Source of the DNA: Epiperipatus broadwayi
Taxonomy: Eukaryota; Onychophora; Udeonychophora; Euonychophora; Peripatidae
Reading direction: 5' to 3'
DNA length: 64,000 bases
NCBI GenBank assembly: GCA_028023455.1
Contig: JAQFVV010000071.1
Coordinates: forward strand, 5,594,650 to 5,658,649
The notes under the pieces are model-generated. The model made no database searches. It was not told where the DNA came from and was given only the letters and a program-made list of their open reading frames with translations. Shown here in pieces: positions 22,845 through 34,079 of this stretch (its first letter is position 1; each line of letters starts with the position of its first letter). The position numbers and the translations under genes are program-made.

Positions 22845-24719
22845 ATGGAAGAGGTTATGGAAAAGGAAGGTGTCCCAATCCCAGGGATCAGTGATCATTG
22901 TTATCCTGAAGAAGAGGATAGGGAAATTGCCTTTAAAAAAGCTCAAGAAAAAGAGGAAATAGAGGAAAATGCCTCTAAAGTCAGTAGCAATAATAAGGCC
23001 TCAAGTACAGAAATGGTAGATGAGGAGCCAGAAGTGGGCCAGGCTCAGATAACAAAGATAGCACCATCAGACATGGCCATGATAATGCAGATGTTCAAAA
23101 GTCTAAGAGAAGATATGAAGCAGTTCAGAGAAAGTTTAAAAGATGATAAAAAAGGCATAGAAAGTGTAGAAAGTTTAAAAAAAGAGGATAAGAGGAGTGA
23201 AGATGAATTAAAAGAAAATATCAATAGCTCTGTTGAAAACAACAATAAAATTCCTATAGCTTTGGGAAATAAAATAGAGAAGCATGGGAAAAGAGCCTCA
23301 ATTCCTGGAGTTAATAATCTTTATAAAGAAGAGGATGGAGAGGTTGTAATGGGATTAGAAGTTACTGTAAAAGTAAAGGGGATAGTAACAAGTACTGAAG
23401 AGTTTCAGATTCGAATAAAGAAGGAAGCACTATCAGGTATAAAATGGACCAGACTGATGAAAGATTGTATGTTTCAAAACATACAAGAAGATTATAACAA
23501 ATCCAAAAGAAATAAGGAAAGTCTGGAACAAAAGGTTTGTCGTTCTGTGAAAAGATGGATAGAAAGTCTAAGAGAGGATAGCAAAAAGAGTGCAGAAAGT
23601 ATAATAGAAGGTAGTCAAAGATTAGAAGATAATGCTGAAACCTCTTTAGAAGATAGAGCAGGAGAGATGGGTGAATATGTTAGACTTGTAAAACGGAAAG
23701 GTAGTCAGAGCTTACCAGTTTTAAAAGATAATCTGGATAGTCCGACCACTGATAATAAGGAAAATAATGTAAAGTTAGATACACTGATAGAGAATAGGCT
23801 CCAAGAAGTAGAAAGGCCAATAGTAGCCATAATACCAAATCTCCCAGTAAAGAAAGTAAATGAGATGATGACCAAAGAGCAGATTGGGATAGATCATGAA
23901 GTGAAAAGAAGGAAAAGAGAGTTGGAGGAAAAACTTCATGCATCCGATAAGATGATTGAGTTAAGAGAGGCAATAAGGGAGATGAAACCAGTTATTTTAG
24001 AAAGAGAGCAAAAGTTTCAACAGTCTGTAGTTCTCAATCTAGTAACAAACCAGCATGTGTGGTTTCAAAAATCTGTCTTTTTAAATAGATTGGAGATACC
24101 TTATATATGGTATAGAGAGGCAATCTCTCTGAAAAATGTAAATGTCCAAATCTCTCTGAAAAATTCAACTGCTCTGGAAAAGTCAAAAATAAGTTATATC
24201 TGGTACAGAGAGGCAATCTCTCTGAAGAATGTAAATGTCCAGTGTGTATCAGACAGAAAATCAATCTCTCTGAAGATTTTAAATGTCCATTATATATGGG
24301 ACAGAGAATCTATCTCTCTGAAAAATGTAAATGCTCTGGAAAATTTAAATGTGCCTTATATATGGTACAAAGAATCCACCTTTCTAGAAAATTTAAAAAT
24401 AAATTGTATATGGCCCAGAGAATCAACCTCTCTGGAAGATTTAAGGATGAATTATATATGGTACAGGGAGTCAATTTTTCTAGAAAGTTTAAAAATAAAG
24501 TATGTATGGTATAGAGAGTCAATCTCTCTAAAGAACTTCAAGGCATATTACATAAGGTACCAAGAGTCCATATTTCTAAATGGAGTTTGTAAGAGGAGGT
24601 TATATAAAATAAATCCTCCGGATATGTTTTATAAATATCCAGTCAAGATGAAAAATGGAAATATTAAAAAGGGACTGGATGTACAGGTGCATTTTTATGC
24701 AGACCACAATATGATTTGA
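22845..24719 (+). CDS. Gag-like protein of an LTR retroelement (624 codons)
   Basis: This is the longest frame in the window. Residues 1-300 are very rich in Glu, Lys, Ser and Asn, with coiled-coil-like heptads (MAMIMQMFKSLREDMKQF near residue 77). Residues 300-400 are charged (EVKRRKRELEEKLHASDKM). From about residue 405 to 580 a 16-residue repeat of the type YIWYRESISLKN appears 9-10 times; this is the 48-bp DNA repeat. No protease, reverse transcriptase or integrase follows. A polypurine tract about 300 bp after the stop fits an internally deleted LTR element whose gag survives. The similar relic at 9.7-10.6 kb supports the family. In another frame the repeat region reads as Cys-rich zinc-knuckle-like text, so the C-terminus here may be frameshifted. 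A host low-complexity gene is possible but less likely. The start is the first Met of the frame. Confidence 0.6.
   Translation: MEEVMEKEGVPIPGISDHCYPEEEDREIAFKKAQEKEEIEENASKVSSNNKASSTEMVDEEPEVGQAQITKIAPSDMAMIMQMFKSLREDMKQFRESLKDDKKGIESVESLKKEDKRSEDELKENINSSVENNNKIPIALGNKIEKHGKRASIPGVNNLYKEEDGEVVMGLEVTVKVKGIVTSTEEFQIRIKKEALSGIKWTRLMKDCMFQNIQEDYNKSKRNKESLEQKVCRSVKRWIESLREDSKKSAESIIEGSQRLEDNAETSLEDRAGEMGEYVRLVKRKGSQSLPVLKDNLDSPTTDNKENNVKLDTLIENRLQEVERPIVAIIPNLPVKKVNEMMTKEQIGIDHEVKRRKRELEEKLHASDKMIELREAIREMKPVILEREQKFQQSVVLNLVTNQHVWFQKSVFLNRLEIPYIWYREAISLKNVNVQISLKNSTALEKSKISYIWYREAISLKNVNVQCVSDRKSISLKILNVHYIWDRESISLKNVNALENLNVPYIWYKESTFLENLKINCIWPRESTSLEDLRMNYIWYRESIFLESLKIKYVWYRESISLKNFKAYYIRYQESIFLNGVCKRRLYKINPPDMFYKYPVKMKNGNIKKGLDVQVHFYADHNMI
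24060..24600 (+). repeat. 48-bp tandem repeat within the gag-like ORF
   Basis: Core words TTATATATGGTA.AGAGA, TCAATCTCTCTGAA and AAATGTAAATGTCC recur every 48 bp, with occasional longer units, for about 9-10 copies. The period is a multiple of three, so two frames stay largely open. In the second frame the unit reads K.CP.YM.QR.HLSEK, with Cys/His-type residues often changed to Tyr, Phe or Asn. Confidence 0.8.
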
Positions 24720-25023
24720 AAAAAAAAAGCCATTTCAAATTACTAAAAAAAAAAAAAAATAGGAGAGAATGCCTTTATGCTTGCTACTCTTGATGGGAAT
24801 AAGGGAACCTATAATGCTAGGAGTTTGATCCTTTATACTTCAGCAGAATAGCCTGGCAAAGATCTCCAAATAAATTACTTTTAGGTTTTCTAATGAAAAA
24901 TATATTTAGCAGTAGTTAATTTTTTTTATATATATATTATAAGTGTTTATTATTATTAGTATATTTATTAGTTAGGATTTTTTTTTAAATATAGTTAAAA
25001 CAAAAGTGCTGATGATTTTATCC

Positions 25024-25037
25024 GAAGGGGGAGAAAG
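25024..25037 (+). other. Polypurine tract, possible LTR-element PPT
   Basis: GAAGGGGGAGAAAG is followed by TTGTGCCATTACA. A purine tract directly before TG is the usual layout before a 3' LTR. No matching upstream LTR is visible, possibly because of the gap at 21126. Confidence 0.45.
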
Positions 25038-28000
25038 TTGTGCCATTACAATTTAGTCACTAGATAAATTTATAGTAATGTGCATGTAGAAAAGGTCAAA
25101 CAAAATCATCATCACAATTTTATATAACCATAAAGGAAGTTGTAGGGCATCCAAGTTCAAACCCTACCAGATTAAAATCTTAAACACTTTAGACAGAGAA
25201 TGGGTCAACAATTATATGCTTTATTTGTTTGTGTGTTGATAGAAAGATAATACACACATTTAAACTATTTAATATTTAATTTTTCTTTAAAAAGCAAAGT
25301 TATAATGCATACATATAGGCAATGTATGTGTAAATTATTTAATTGTTTTATATTTCAAATATTAAACATTTTAACTTTCTTTAAAACTAACCTATGCTTG
25401 ATCAATTCTAATATTTTATTCTATGCTTTTATTTTGCTTTTCTTTAATTATAATTGGGATTTAAAAGTTACAGACTTAATTAAATAATTGGGTTATAATT
25501 ACTAAGCTAGCAATTATAGTATTTAAGGTTAGTTTATGAATGATTTGAAAGAATGAAGGATGTGTGTACATTACATACAAAATTTTACATTTCCTAAATA
25601 TTGAAAGAAAAGGAAGTATTAAATCTGTCAAATTATTTTTTTTGTACAATTTTTTTTGTTAAAAGAGGAAATCTGTTTAATCAGATATCGATCTTTGTAG
25701 CAATTTTTTTTTTAGTAAATAATTGTTTTTCACTTTGGAAGTTTATAATGAGTCAGAACTGATTTTTGAAATTGTCTTATCAAGATCTAAAGAAGGAAGC
25801 TCAAAGATTTGAAGTGTTACCTGGATGTTAAAAAGAAAAAAAAAAACAAAAGAAAGGAAATAAGAATTGAGTCTATTTTTTTTTTAAAACAAAAGTGTCT
25901 GGAAAAAGGATTAAACTTTTCAGTTGAAAAATACTTTGGTTGAAAATAAATTAGAGATCTAATTAAAACAAATTTGTCCAAAAATAGCAAGTGATGCTAT
26001 CTCTGATTGGTTAAGGTAGCTAAAAATTGGATATAAAAAGCTGTTTTGAATTATTATTAAGATTATTGTTGTGATTGATTCAGATATTAAACTATAATAT
26101 TGAACGTTGAAAATATAAGAGATGGCAGGCTAGAAAAATTATATGTATATTCCATTTGCCGGACCATCTGGGGAAGCTGCACATCACATAGGAAAGAAAA
26201 GATGTCTAAAATAATATTCTACACCTTTCAACTGACCAGAGAAATAAGATGTTTGTTTTTAATAGAAGGAAGAAAGTATTCACCTGCATTCAAAGAAGAT
26301 GAATTAATCTACTGATAAATATTAATCATCAAGTCCAATTAATTGTTCCAACAACTGATTTTAAACTCAAGAAAATTTATAAATGTGAAAACAACTGCTG
26401 TATTTCATCCACATGCTTGACAGGAAGAGAAGAAAAATTAATATAATGATTTCCAAATTGTCCACTAAAGCAAATAACCTCAATAGAGTCATCATCATTA
26501 AATAGTTATACACCTCAAGAAAGAGATTGTTCCCACATAGTAGCTGCAGAAATAAAGACAAGTTTGAACCCTTGGAAATTCGCCACAAACAAAAGATCGG
26601 TAATATGACCTTTTATATCTATTTTCTTTATGATATCAGTCTTAATAAACATTTTAGCAATAAAGTGGTATATTTTTATTTAAAGAACTTTTAAAGACTA
26701 TTCAGATCGATTAAACAAGAATGTCTTACTAAAATAACTTTGAGCTTCATAAATGATCTTGAATGTATGAAAATTATTTGTTTATTAATTTTACAATATT
26801 AATGTGTAAAACAATTTTTTTTTTTTTTGGTATTATGATTTTAGTTTTAACTAATATATTATTATTTTGGTTTTAAATAATATTTTGTTATTATGGGATA
26901 AAACACGCACATACATAATAATATTTTTATATGTGTATAATTGGAAGTGAATGTGAAATAATGAGTAGTATTAGAATATTAGATTAGTTTGTTTCAAGTT
27001 AAGTATAGCATTTCAGAGGTAGAAGGGAGGGGGGAGAAAATAATTTAAAACTCTTTTCTAAAACTTGCCCTTTCAATTTTACTAACATTTTTTTTTACAT
27101 TCTATTTACATGTTAGATTTTTAAAGTATGTGTGTTAATGAGCAGATAATATTTTTTGTCTTGAAATACTTTTCATGGTCAATGTGACGTCCAACTTAAT
27201 ACAAAATACATTTGAAGGGAAAGGGGGAAGAACTTAAAATTAATCTGAGGAGTGTTATATAATCAATTATTATTGTTATTCATGTCAATTTTCATATTTA
27301 TCTAGAAAATTTTATGTATATGTTAGAAATGTAGTAATAAATATTAGTTTGTTTTATTAAACGAGGCGTATATATTTCATTAAGTATAGTCTTGGTTAAG
27401 TGTGATTATTCATCATCATCAATGGTTGAATATTAGTTATTTAAGATATAAGTAAATATGCTAAAATTAAGCAATAATTAGGAATTTCTTTATAAAATTT
27501 AGTTTTATGTTTAGGCTTAGTCCTAGAGCTGTAATTGAAACCCTTGTCATTATCGTTATTATTATCATCATCATCATCATCGTCATCAACGTTTTAATTA
27601 ATGAGCTGTTTAACTGTTTAAAGGCCATAAATAAATATTGATTTCATAATATTTAGTGATTTCTTAGTATTATTATAACCACATCCCATCTTCTATTTCA
27701 TGCAAGGATGAGTGAATTGCCATCCTAAATTAGTTATATATAATCTAAGCTAGTGAACTTATAAAATATTGAAACACATTTGTTATGTTAAGATCTGAGA
27801 AATGATTTATGTCTAATATACTCCACTTTGGTTTAAAGATGTTTTACTTTTACCTAACTATTAGTGCTTATAGTGATATGGCTCAAAAAGCAAAATCTCT
27901 CATTTTTATTAGAAATAAAGTACCAAAAAGGGATTCAAACCCGGTACATGTGAAAGGTTATCAGATATAACCGTGTCTAGATTCAGATAATCTAGTGGCG

Positions 28001-28389
28001 CCCTGCTAGACCATATTCACTTAGTATTTGTTTAAACATGCACTTAACATCAAACCAAGAAATGAAAGTGGATAAGATCTACTGCCTGTATACCTGAGTT
28101 ATATTTTATTGAATTATTAGTGTACTCACCTCACGTGACTCCATATAATACATTGTTATAATAATTTGCTTATAATTCTTGATAGTGTTATTTTTTGAAC
28201 CTTTACTCAGATATGGTAATATCTTTTTTTTGATGAACTCATTTAATTGGTTACAATATATATATATGAGAATAAGTAAGTATGATTTTTAAATTTTATA
28301 AGACATACAAAGATTGTGAAACATAATTATTAATGAAATATTACCAAAATCTCATTTTCCTTTATTTTTGCTGTAATATCTTATATAAA
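25038..28389. other. Possible 3' LTR, then unassigned A+T-rich DNA
   Basis: If 25024-25037 is a primer tract, the 3' LTR starts near 25038, but its far end cannot be placed. A G+C-richer patch lies at 26110-26200. A short (ATC)n-like run lies near 27556-27590. The frames at 26100-26315 and 26367-26588 have no recognisable similarity. Confidence 0.35.
27935..28012 (-). repeat. tRNA-like sequence
   Basis: The minus strand shows a perfect 5-bp, 7-nt-loop anticodon-type arm (GGTTA/TAACC) followed by a box B-like GGGTTTGAATCCC. The region where a D arm should be is a 7-bp palindrome (CTAGATT/AATCTAG), too long for a normal D arm, and no acceptor stem closes. I read it as a tRNA-derived repeat head or pseudogene. 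Confidence 0.45.
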
Positions 28390-28592
28390 TCCAATTTATC
28401 CAAATCATTTAGAACATTTTTTAGCAAAAACCTTTTATTGTACACATATACTTACATTTTGTTTTTTAAAAATGATTAAAATAAACTGGCTCTGAAGAAG
28501 AATGCAGGACAGTCGAAATTATAGGTGTATGTGTATATATTTACAATAAAAAAATTTTGCTAAAAAGTGTTTGAAGTGATTTGGATAAATTG
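28390..28592. mobile_element. R4 foldback repeat with hammerhead-like loop
   Basis: The arms of about 70 nt (28390-28462 and 28520-28592) are imperfect inverted repeats sharing TTTATCCAAATCA and TTTTTAGCAAAA. The loop carries CTGAAGA (28492-28498) and CGAAA (28514-28518), spaced as in the R3 body. Stem II and stem I pair poorly, so the ribozyme reading is weak. The design, palindromic arms around a ribozyme-like core, matches R1 and R2. Confidence 0.5.
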
Positions 28593-28599
28593 AATAATT

Positions 28600-30185
28600 A
28601 TTAATGAAGAACTGTTCTGTAGAATTAACTATAGATGTCAAATAATTGGGTACAAAATCAAGTTTAAAAAAATTATCTTGGGGGGGGGGGTACTCACCAT
28701 GCAAAATATTAAACTTGAAAGTAGAAAAACTGATTCAGAAGCAACCATGATTCTTTTTTTTCAAGGATGAGAAAAATAAAACAAAATGCTAATTATGATT
28801 TTTTTTATTTGGCATATATTTAACATTCGCATACTACCTTTTATTAGTTTATTAATTGGTCTTAAAAGTTTTATTTTGCCCCCATTTAATTCTGAAATAA
28901 TATATATTGAATTTTAAAAACAGTTGTCAAAATGTTTATAATAATGTATTGTTTGTCTGTAAAGAGAAATTACAATTTTCTCCTCCCCCCTGCCCATTAA
29001 ATAAGTCCTTAAATATTTTATAAAATGTAACTTTTTCCTTTAACATATATTTAATTATAACAGAGCAAGTTTACTGTTAAATAATTATTAATACTTTTTA
29101 GAATAATGGTATTTTTACTATAGATGCTCTTTTTTGCTAGATTTTTAAAAACAGTTTTTTCTTATAAGGGAGGTCATTTTAATTGCTCATTAACAATTTA
29201 TATCTGGGATTTTTTAGCTAAGTACATCGATTGGTACTACTTCCATTTCATTTTATCATTGCATATACATATAGAATAGGTAATATATACAAGAGCAACA
29301 ACTAAAAATGAAGGCAGTTCTGTATTTGCTGACCATCAGCAAGAGCTCAGCCACACATTTGAACCCTCCAAGGCTGATATATTATGCACAGAAAGGAATG
29401 ACACCAAGAGAAAAATTAAGGGTGCTTGCTTTATCACCAGTGATATCAAATCAATTAATAGAAAAGATACTTGTTTTGCCATTTCCAGAAAATGGATAGT
29501 ATAGGAAATAATTTTGCATACATTTGCATATAATAACGTTAACAATATAAAGACTATGATTATGGAGCAACAAGGGCTTTGAAAGCACTTAGTCTGTAGA
29601 AATTATAATATAAAAAAGCCTACAAATCATTATATAAAAGTTTCACTGCAACGCAGCAGCTTATTATTAAAAAACACTTTTATTTAATTTGACGAATAAT
29701 GCATTAAAAATTAAAATAATAATACTTACTTTCAACCACAATTTGCATTGTTAGATTTAACTTGAAACAATTAATGCCCCACACTTTTATTTTAAATTGA
29801 ATCTAACAATTTAAATTGTGGTAGAGGGAAAAAATTATTTTTGTTGTTTTTAGTCCATTAGTCATATTAAATAAAAGCACTTTTTATAAAATATTTTTAA
29901 AATATATTATTTTTTACTTTTTATATTTGAATATTTTTCAATACACTTTTTGTAACTTCAAATTTAAAAACCGAAAATGTAAATAACGTCATTATATTTC
30001 TAATATTTGAAAGGAAAATTGCATTTATTAAACCTATTGGTTTATGAAGGCAGCATTTTAAATAAACTAAGTTTTAATTAAACAATCATGTGAATTAAGA
30101 TTTTATCCTTCAATTCAGACAGCTACTGGTTTCATTTGCTACTGATTTTTGTAATTGTGGACAAATATAAACTATGAACTACATT
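28600..30185. other. No recognised feature
   Basis: A+T-rich DNA with G10 and poly-C runs (28681-28690, 28983-28990). The frame at 29308-29499 has no recognisable motif. A diverged inverted pair (CACAATTTGCATTGTTAGATT near 29740 and AATCTAACAATTTAAATTGTG near 29800) may be a small MITE. Confidence 0.4.
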
Positions 30186-30189
30186 GTTA

Positions 30190-30367
30190 ATGATTGTCAT
30201 TATCATCATCAACCATTATCAATCCACTGCAGGATGAAAGTCTCTCCAAGTTCAATCCACCTTTTCCTATCTTTAGCTTCTCTTCTCCACATCACCCCTG
30301 CACACTTTCTTATTTCATCCATCCATCTCACATATAGTCTCTTTCTGTGTTTTTTACAATCTCTTGG
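30190..30367 (-). pseudogene. LINE (RTE-like) 3' end, sense half of an inverted insertion
   Basis: Read on the minus strand, the translation gives PRDCKKHRKRLYVRWMDEI and then WRREAKDRKRWIELG, the conserved C-terminus after the reverse transcriptase in RTE-type LINE proteins (RGRP..RW.D.I...G..W...A.DR..W). It ends in a GATGATGATAATG-rich 3' tail, as RTE elements do. It abuts an oppositely oriented upstream piece of the same element at 30368. Confidence 0.75.
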
Positions 30368-30690
30368 TAGAAATAACTTGATACTAAAAGGAAATATGCC
30401 TATGTGTTTGAAAAGGAAGGTTTTTAATAAATGTGTTTTGCCAGGTCTTACTTATGGATCTGAGACTTGGACACTTAATAGAAGAGCAATACAGAGACTT
30501 CAGACCATTCAAATAAGTATGGAGAGACGCATTTTGGGAGTAACAAGAAGAGACTGAAAATGCAATGTATGGGTAAGAGAACAAACAGGTGTTACTGACC
30601 TCATTGAAAAAATTAAAAGTCTGGAGTTGGTCTGGACATATTGCTAGAAGAGATGATTGTCATATTGAGGACTAAAATAGTGAAATTGAA
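30368..30690 (+). pseudogene. LINE (RTE-like) reverse-transcriptase C-terminal segment, inverted half
   Basis: The frame reads LKGNMPMCLKRKVFNKCVLP, LTYGSETWTLNRRAIQRLQT, then MERRILGVTRRD, a stop, and continues VREQTGVTDLIEKIK and GHIARRDD in broken frames. This is the post-RT region of RTE-type endonuclease/reverse transcriptases (YGSETWTL, MERRILG, VREQTGVTD). In an intact element it lies just upstream of the minus-strand piece 30190-30367. The head-to-head arrangement with no overlap is what twin priming produces. Confidence 0.8.
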
Positions 30691-30699
30691 GGAATTAAT

Positions 30700-31880
30700 A
30701 AAGCCACTAATGACTCTGACTTCTAGTTGGAATCTCTACATGGTTCCTTTATAATATTTTGTTGGATAGTTAAACTATCTAAATCCATATGGTAAATAAA
30801 TAAAATATAAAAACAGCATACTTGATAGATAAAACACTTTAAAAAGCTATAAATAATGTAACTGATGATAGTATATAAAATGATAACATTTAAAATACCT
30901 TAAATAGGAAGAAAGAAAGAAAAATATATATATTGAAGATTTAGAGATCATATATACTAATAATAATTTTTATACAAAGACCTGAAATATCGAAAATGAC
31001 ACAAATTCTGGGTTGCACGTACAGATTTTTTTTTATCTGCCTGCAATTTATCAATCATTTTGATGCATTAAAAATTTGTACTTCCTTGATTCAGTTAATG
31101 TTTTACTATTTTCCTCCAGCACAAGGCTGAAAGACAATAAGCTCCAGATTTAGATTAAATCTTTTGCAAAACAAAAATATTGGTGATCTACAATATATTT
31201 TGATTTTGAATAGTTTTTTTCACATTTATGCATGAAAAGCAAAAAAAAAAGTATTTTTTTTTAAACATCTGTACTGCTGTACTACTAACAGTTACTTTGA
31301 CAATTTTAGCCATAACTGTTTAACCCACATACTTTTAAATCAAATATGGCAACCTTTTTGAATAGTAGATTTCATAAAAATATTGCTCTTCATAAATTGG
31401 TCCATATCAATAAAAACGGATTCACAAAAATCAATTTAATGCAAAATATTTTAAAATAAAATTCTTATTTTTTAAATAAAAATTCATATACATTTTATAT
31501 AACAAATTAATATTCTGGTAGAATCAGGAATTAAAACTGTCATGCAAAAAGTCATAAGTTGTCACAAGACTTCGTCTGTTCCGGATAATAAGAAAGAACA
31601 ATAAACTGATAAATAGCAGAAATTCAAAAAAGTAACATCAAAATAATGTAAAATAGATCTGAGATTCGTACAGCAAGAGATTTCATATTATCTAAAAATC
31701 TTTTTAGGATACAGAAATAAAGATCATTTATGCCATTTGATAAGGATGATTCTTTATAATAAAAAAATTGGATAGCATAGCTTTAATGACTTCTGGAATG
31801 ATGACAAACACACATATATAAAATTCATCTAATAAAAAAAAGAATGGAAAAAAGTAACTTAAGAAATTACAATTACACTT
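30700..31880. other. No recognised feature
   Basis: A+T-rich sequence with no frame, tRNA-like box or shared repeat that I could recognise. Confidence 0.4.
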
Positions 31881-31881
31881 T

Positions 31882-32050
31882 AAAACTCAGACTTTCACAC
31901 GACTCTCAACCATCCGTGCTATCTCATACCGCAGATATGCTTGATCATACACATGTTGAAAAGATAAATAATGTGTGTGATCAAGTGTATCAGTGGCATG
32001 AGATAGTATGGATGGTTGGGGGCCATGTAAAAGTCTGATTCAAACTCCTA
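31882..32050. repeat. R1 foldback, core-deleted copy
   Basis: Arms with ACTCAGACTTTCACACGACT, CATACCGCAGAT, GATCATACACATGTTG on one side and their inverted counterparts (GTGTGATCAAGTGTATCAG, ATGAGATAGTATGGATGG, AAAGTCTGATTCAAA) on the other. The arms meet at AAATAAT without the ribozyme segment. Confidence 0.65.
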
Positions 32051-32089
32051 TATATTACATATAGAAGTGCAGGTATGAAAAAGCTTGTA

Positions 32090-32720
32090 CTGTAGAAAAA
32101 ATTCATATTTTCAAGTTACCCTAGATTTTTTCCCCATCAACTAAGATTTTCAAATGTCTTTGAAATATTTCAAACTTTATTAAACTTTTAAAATACATTC
32201 AATTGCTAGTAATGGCAGATAGATTAGTATATAACACAAAGTTTTAAATAGTATTATTTTCATTCTCTTTTTCAGATGTTGGTAGCATGACTACTGACAG
32301 TGATAGCATGAGATTCAAACCAGGCATCTTTAGATTTGTGAATATTGAATTTCAAATGACACATTTACTAAGTAGCCTAGTTAGTTCGATCTTCAGCCTA
32401 AACTTCATTATTTCACAAATTTAAGGGTTCCTACCTTAATTTCCATGTTAGTATTAATACTGGTCTGACCAGCAACTCCTGAAAAAGAAAGAAGAATGCC
32501 ATTGAAAATATTGCATTTTAGACTAATGTTGTATGCTATTTCTAACAGATGTATATATTTGACAAGTTTAAGTAGTTTGAAATTTTCTAGATATATTTGT
32601 CAATTAATATTTGTTGATATAAATAATCCAACAGGTAATTACAATTAAAAAACTATCATCATAAACTTCCAGAAAAACACTTTCTTAACTAGTTATAAAA
32701 TTTCTAATCAAAAAGGAAAT
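32090..32720. mobile_element. R3 repeats, head-to-head inverted pair
   Basis: About 32090-32400 is R3 on the minus strand: CATTCAATTGCTAGTAATG tail, then the ribozyme-like body, then a box B-like GAGATTCAAACC and tRNA-like head. About 32440-32720 is R3 on the plus strand, with CTGGTCTGACCAGCAACTCC followed by a degraded body. The heads face each other. Both ribozyme-like cores are mutated. Confidence 0.55.
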
Positions 32721-32884
32721 TAAAAACTGTTTTAATGCTCTTGAGAAGTAGGTAAACCTTATGCCTGATAATGTAGATCATATAAAAAAATCTACACTAA
32801 ATCTAAAGAACTCTACTTATAGACTAAAGTCTGCAAGTTAATAAACCTTTGCTGACTTAAAACTATAATTTGGACTCTTTTCAT

Positions 32885-33660
32885 CCATCTAATATTAATT
32901 GTCAAATATTTGTCTGAAGGTTTGTGATGATGGAATATTATTAAATGTGATATGTTGGACCATTTTCGTCATCTATGAGTGAATGTTGAATGCATACAAA
33001 ATTTTAAACATTATTTAAACTTTTTCCAAATACAAACAAGTTGTTAGTAATAACACACAGACAACACAGGTTAGTAATAACACATAAATAGGCAACACAG
33101 ATTAGTAATTTGTTAGTAATAACTTACAAATAGGCAACACAGGTTAGTAATTAACCGGTGTTATCTATTTGTGTGTTATTACTAACAAATTACTAACCTG
33201 TGTTGTCTATTTATGTGTTATTACTAACAAGTTGTTTGTATTTGAAAAGTTTAAAATTTACTATACATTCAACATTCACTCATAGACGATGGAAATAGTT
33301 CAACATATCACATCTACTGATTGTCAAATGTTTTAGAACATTAAAACTTTATTTCAACTTTTCAAATATATTCTATTCTTAATAATAGCACATGGGTTAA
33401 TATATAGCAGTATTTTCTGGACTGACCAATAACAGTATTAGCATATAAATTGACTCTTAAGATTCATAAAATATTGAATTTAAGTTTATGCTTTAATCAA
33501 CTGGGCTGTTCTTTCAAAGGCAACAGTCAGTAGAAATTTCACATAATTATATGTGAGGTTTCACATGACTTCTCAATATTTTTTTTCTTAAGAGTGAGAT
33601 TCGTGAAAGGTTTCCAAACATGAATTGTTACACTAGATTAATTCATAGGATTATTTACTA
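32885..33660. mobile_element. R3 palindrome followed by an R3 head
   Basis: Sequence 32945-33150 is the approximate inverse of 33155-33310, centred on TTAACCGG near 33155. Arms share GTTAGTAATAACACA, GGCAACACAGGTTAGTAA, CAAATACAAAC and the TGAATGTTGAATG end. Within the arms, TTAGTAATAACACA...CAACACAGG is itself repeated. R3 sequence continues on the minus strand to about 33660, with GGCAACAGTCAGTAGAAATTTC beyond a decayed tRNA-like head. Confidence 0.6.
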
Positions 33661-34079
33661 TTGTTAGATGAGTAGCTTATTCAAATTTTCTTTTTTGTGC
33701 TTTTCCCATCTATCCAATATTTTAATCTTATCCCAATTGAACATATGTTCATTAGTACATATATGGTCAGCTTCTTTAGATACATCATCACACACTTTCA
33801 GACAAACAATAGTCATAGTAATATTTACTGAAAGTACAATTACCAGTAAGACAGTATTTAAAATTATAATTTAATTATCCATTAAGTGTAAATACATATA
33901 ACCCCAGAACTACTTGTGACATCTTACTTTTATTTGATCTAGATTTTGTCCTTTTATTTATAATCATTCCAAATACCATCACTGTAATATATGTAAAAAA
34001 TTCACATAAACAAAATTGATTTCACAAATAAAAATGGTATTAATATGAGATTAGAGTAATTTATTATTATCATTTGTCG

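Noticed and set aside
24034-24522. Minus-strand frames within the gag-like ORF
   Set aside because: They are shadows of the 48-bp tandem repeat.
27935-28012. A functional tRNA gene
   Set aside because: The anticodon arm is good, but the D-arm region is an overlong palindrome and no acceptor stem closes.
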